Shown: in pieces, positions 60,507 through 64,000 of the stretch
How the letters are laid out: each line of letters opens with the position of its first letter
Numbering within the stretch: position 1 is the first letter of the stretch
From: Atrina japonica
Lineage: Eukaryota > Mollusca > Bivalvia > Pterioida > Pinnidae
Direction: 5' to 3'
Length of the DNA: 64,000 bases
Assembly: GCA_030159075.1 (NCBI GenBank)
Contig: BROG01000240.1
Location: 726,501-790,500 of the forward strand
Translations under genes and position numbers: made by a program
Notes under the pieces: generated by a model
Database searches by the model: none
Seen by the model: the letters and a program-made list of their open reading frames with translations, nothing else
Told to the model about the DNA's origin: nothing

Positions 60507-60780
60507 ACAGTAAAATCCAAATAACCTGGCGGGGCGGAGTCTTGTGAACCCTTTCCTGACCTGGACGAGTTTGAATTTTAGGTAATAGATGATAACATTA
60601 AAATTACAATGACCAGAGAAATCGTTCTTACTTGTCACATTAAACATAAGAGATTATCCAGTAAGGAATAAAACGTTTTTCTGGTGCAGCTTGTCATAAC
60701 CGAAAAGTGAGTAGAATCATCCGTATCGTATGATAATCAATAGGTTACTCCGCTCCGCCATCTTATGTGATTCGGACAAT
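60507..60780. mobile_element. GC-ended inverted-repeat element, copy B
   Basis: Inverted relative to 12028-12308. The left end ACAGTAAAATCCAAATAACC-TGGCGGGGCGGAGTC and the right end GTTACTCCGCTCCGCCATCT ... TTCGGACAAT form imperfect terminal inverted repeats of about 30 bp. The interior CCGAAAAGTGAGTAGAATCA is conserved with copy A. Confidence 0.75.
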
Positions 60781-61784
60781 ACTACTGAATCAAGGCTCAA
60801 GCTCTGACCTAATTAGTACATTAAGTGAGCTACCAACAACCAATATTTTTAATATGACTCTAACTTTGACCTAATCGGCATCCCAGTCAAATAGTACAGA
60901 ACCACGGCTTTGGCTCTGACCTTGAAAATCATTGCCTGATTAAGCTACCTATGAGCTGTAGTTCTGACCTTAATTATCAGGCTTTGAGTGAGTGACCATT
61001 GAGCCATGGGTCTTGTATACAATGTACATGTAAATATAAACATCAACTATATGATATATGTATTGTGATTATTGTCCATGGAGGAAACTTAATCTACAAA
61101 TATTCAGTGTTTTTTTTAATAGAATTGTCATCGTAAATAATATTAATCAATACCGTCAGATTAATAAAACACGTGCGAACAGCTGGAAATCATGCACAAA
61201 AACACAGAATCCAATACCAGCTGCACTGTCAATGTTAAAACAAACATTGTATGGGCAGCCTAATGTATGTAATGCTTATTTATGTCACAACATCCTACCT
61301 GTTGCTATCAAGGAAATTTCAACAAATCCTTCAATAAGATTACCCAATAAAGTTTGCTCAATTTAATAAATTTTAATCAATTGAACACGATGTGCAAACA
61401 GTACATACAGAATGGGTAAATATGAGGCATTACTAGAACAGCAGGTAGCCATTTTTTTAACTACAAATGATATTGTTTCTGTTTGTTTGATGGCTTTGTT
61501 AACATATCACCAGTCATTTAGTCATACCTTTTGTGGTGTAAAGGTTCAAAACTACAGTCTACAGCTGTAAAAAATATGTGTAACATGGAAACAAAAGGCA
61601 TTGAAGTTGCTACACTTTATTGACCATATAATTAGCAGAATGATATAAGGAGATTGGGAATAAATTGACCATGACCAACACCTATAGAGCACTGACCACC
61701 TAACTATCACCTGATAGGCTATTGTCCTTTAAGATATTATCCTGGTATAGATGCACAGATATAAAGTATACAGGCTTGTAATTT
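60781..61784. other. Unique sequence
   Basis: A 102-codon plus frame (61058-61366) has no recognisable domain and no splice context I can defend. Confidence 0.4.
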
Positions 61785-62062
61785 TGTTTGTTTATTGTTG
61801 TTTATATCCCACTCAAGAATCTTTCACTCATATGGAGACGTCACCAAATGCCAGTGACGGGCTTCAAATTTTGGCCTATGCTCGGCACTTATGGCCATTG
61901 AGCAGTGAGGGTTCTTTAACGTGCTGACACCTACTGTGACATGGGACCTCAGATTTTACTGTCTCATCCGTTCGACAGGAAACCAACCAGCCACCGGCAG
62001 GACACAAACACACGACCTCACGACCAAGAGTCGAGTGCACTACCGACTGAGCTAGGTCGGCA
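61785..62062 (-). mobile_element. tRNA-derived SINE, Lys-like head, copy B
   Basis: Minus strand: CCGACCTAGCTCAGTCGGTA (box A), CACTCGACTCTTGGTCGTGA (anticodon arm) and a decayed box B, GTGTTTGTGTCC. The body aligns with 50188-50472 along its length (TATGGAGACGTCACCAAATG, GAGCAGTGAGGGTTCTTTAA on the plus strand). Confidence 0.85.
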
Positions 62063-62129
62063 TACTTGTAATATATACCAGTAGAGAGAATGACCTGCAA
62101 CAATGATTGTATGCATATATTGCACAGAA

Positions 62130-63130
62130 ACTAAGCAATGGCACACAGACTAGATCTACAAAATAGTACTCTGGCTCTAAGATATAGCACAGACACTAAG
62201 ATATGACAGATAATGAAATACAGATATATATATATCAATACAGCAGACACTGAATTATAGCAGACACTAAGATACAGCAGACACCAAGATACAGCAAAGA
62301 CACTTAAATAGCACATACACTTAGATGCAGCAATGCAGCAGAAACAAGATTACATCACAGAAACTAATTTATAGTAGATAATATAGCAAATGCTAAGATA
62401 TAGCACAGAGACTAAGATACACATCAGACACCAAGATACAGTAAAGACTGTAGATGTTAAGATACAGCACAGACACTAAAATACAGCACAGACTACAATA
62501 AAGCAGGTACTAAAACAGAGCAATCACTAAAATACAGCACAAATAAAAACACAGTACATTCACTAAATATAGCAGATGTTGAAAAACGGCACAGAAACTG
62601 AAATACAGCACAGACCCTCCAATACAGCAAACACTTAAACACAGCACAAACACTCAAATATAGCAAACACTAAAACACATCACAAACACTCAAATATAGC
62701 AAACACTAAAACACAGCACAAACACTCAAATATAGCAAACACTAAAACACATCACAAACACTCAAATATAGCAAACACTTAAACACAGCACAGACACTAC
62801 AATACAGCAGGCACTAAAACATAGCAAACACATAAACATAAAAAGATATAGCACAGACACTAAGGTATAGCACAGACATAAAGATGTAGCACAGACACCA
62901 AGGTATAGTGCAGACATAAAGATATAGCACAGACACCAAGGTATAGCACAGACATAAAGATGTAGCACAGACACCAAGGTATAACAGACATAAAGATGTA
63001 GCACAGACACCAAGGTATAGCACAGACATAAAGATTAGCACAGACACCAAGGTATAACAGACACTATTTTATGACACTGACGCTATAACATAGCTGAAAC
63101 GCAGACACTATAACATAGCTGAAACTAAAA
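62130..63130. repeat. ~19-bp satellite, about 50 units
   Basis: The unit is TAGCACAGACACCAAGGTA with alternates TAGCACAGACATAAAGATG and AAACACAGCACAAACACTC. The left half (62130-62620) is irregular. The right half shows two-unit (~38 bp) higher-order repeats alternating CACCAAGGTA and ATAAAGATG. Minus frames of 78-83 codons are artefacts. Confidence 0.93.
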
Positions 63131-63880
63131 CAGGGATGAGAATTTTCAGAGGAATTCCTCCTATAATCAAAATTTTGCTGCAATAAAGTACTATGACCAA
63201 TTTTTACTACCCCTCCTTTTTCATATCACATCTCTTTAGCTTTACTTATCTTTAGATATCAAGTGAAAATAGGTCAAATCAGTATTTTTAGGTTATCAGT
63301 CCTGTTAGGATTCAGAAATTATTTTTATAGTACTGTACTATTAAATCATAAAAATAGATTGGTCTTTCATATAAATAGGCCAGGTGTAAACAAACACATT
63401 TAAAGTAAATGGGAAAAAAACCCAGCATGTATAATTAGGTCCAAAGTCAATATTGATCAGCATTGATTTGTACATCAGTATCTGCATTCACAGTTCATTG
63501 TTTTCCTGTTAATTGATATAACAACATTTTTATATGTGTATCACATTTACATGACAATATATCATCGCATTATGAAAATCAATTTCACAAATATTGCTAT
63601 TCTTTCTAAATTGATTTCCAGAATGAATAATCACCATATATAATTGGTTTTATAATCATAACAATGATCAATGTAGATTACACAGAACTCCTACTGGACA
63701 TGTAAATTTGTCCTACTAAAAATCATTTAATGAACCGTTAATTATCAAAAATTTCATCAATTTCACATCATTCCTGCAAAATGAAGACCACTTGGAGATC
63801 AACTTAGTAAAAATATATTTTTGGATATTACCTAATACTGAGTTGACCATAACTACATCAACTCAAAACAATATTATAAC
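63131..63880. other. Unique AT-rich sequence
   Basis: No feature recognised. Confidence 0.4.
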
Positions 63881-63883
63881 CAC

Positions 63884-64000
63884 TTGCGGTGGTCTAAAGG
63901 TAGAGCATTTGACTTGCAAGCGAGGGATTCTGGGATTGATTCCCAGTACCAGGTCGTTCCAAAGTCTTCTAAAAATGGTAGTGAATGTTCCTTCACCAAA
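63884..64000 (+). mobile_element. tRNA-derived SINE, Ala-like head, cut by window end
   Basis: GCGGTGGTCTAAAGGTAGAG (box A region), GACTTGCAAGCG (TGC anticodon position) and GGGATTGATTCCC (box B) form a tRNA-Ala-like head. It is followed by AAGTCTTCTAAAAATGGTAG and GTTCCTTCACCAAA, the complement of body sequence at 22.3 kb. Acceptor ends do not pair, so it is a SINE and not a tRNA gene. Confidence 0.8.

Noticed and set aside
61058..61366. 102-codon plus-strand frame
   Set aside because: Composition shows no recognisable domain and no supporting context.
63884..63950. Possible tRNA-Ala gene
   Set aside because: Box A, anticodon loop and box B are present, but acceptor arms do not pair and the downstream sequence matches a SINE body.

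Overview
The window looks like intergenic or deep intronic DNA from a eukaryote. It is AT-rich (roughly two thirds A+T by eye) and has no long open reading frame outside tandem repeats. It holds tRNA-derived SINEs with pol III box A/B heads, short palindromic DNA-transposon relatives and many minisatellites. The repeat style (SINEs sharing a body under different tRNA heads, AGGTCA-rich dispersed repeats, palindromic fold-back elements) suggests an invertebrate, most likely a mollusc and perhaps a bivalve. That assignment rests on memory of repeat style, not on a gene, so treat it as an inference.

Layout. 0-10 kb: unique AT-rich DNA, a degenerate array at 2.1-2.5 kb, a large 33-bp satellite at 3.4-6.25 kb, a flow-type inverted-repeat element and a SINE near 8.0-8.6 kb. 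10-20 kb: a 72-bp array enclosing a 29-bp array (10.2-11.4 kb), a GC-ended mobile element (12.0-12.3 kb), SINEs at 13.85 and 14.3 kb, and a 39-bp satellite (17.0-18.9 kb). 20-31 kb: SINE and hairpin elements, then a 19-bp satellite with a ~610-bp duplication (25.1-28.26 kb) and a 37-bp satellite (28.5-30.0 kb). 31-44 kb: 43-bp, 32-bp, 71/75-bp and 37-bp arrays, and a ~500-bp tandem duplication at 40.4-41.4 kb. 44-64 kb: several SINEs, smaller arrays (38, 15, ~104, ~35 and ~19 bp) and three inverted-repeat elements; a SINE head is cut by the window end.

No protein-coding gene can be called with confidence. One minus-strand segment (46,252-46,456) is open and flanked by plausible splice sites. 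Two other segments (9,673-9,822 and 35,560-35,625) have exon-like borders but look non-coding or doubtful. All long reading frames of 120-430 codons lie in satellites whose unit length is a multiple of three or has no stops, so they are artefacts.

The most informative structure is how the satellites arise. Two arrays (39 bp at 17 kb; 29 bp at 10.5 kb) sit inside copies of dispersed elements whose other copies in this window carry just one unit. These satellites therefore appear to be local expansions of a segment within a transposable element. A second prominent pattern is a ~91-bp palindromic element, bounded by TTAA in its best copies, present 14 times (plus a fragment) in both orientations. 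Tandem arrays occupy roughly a quarter of the window, with unit lengths clustering at 29-43 bp although the units look unrelated.
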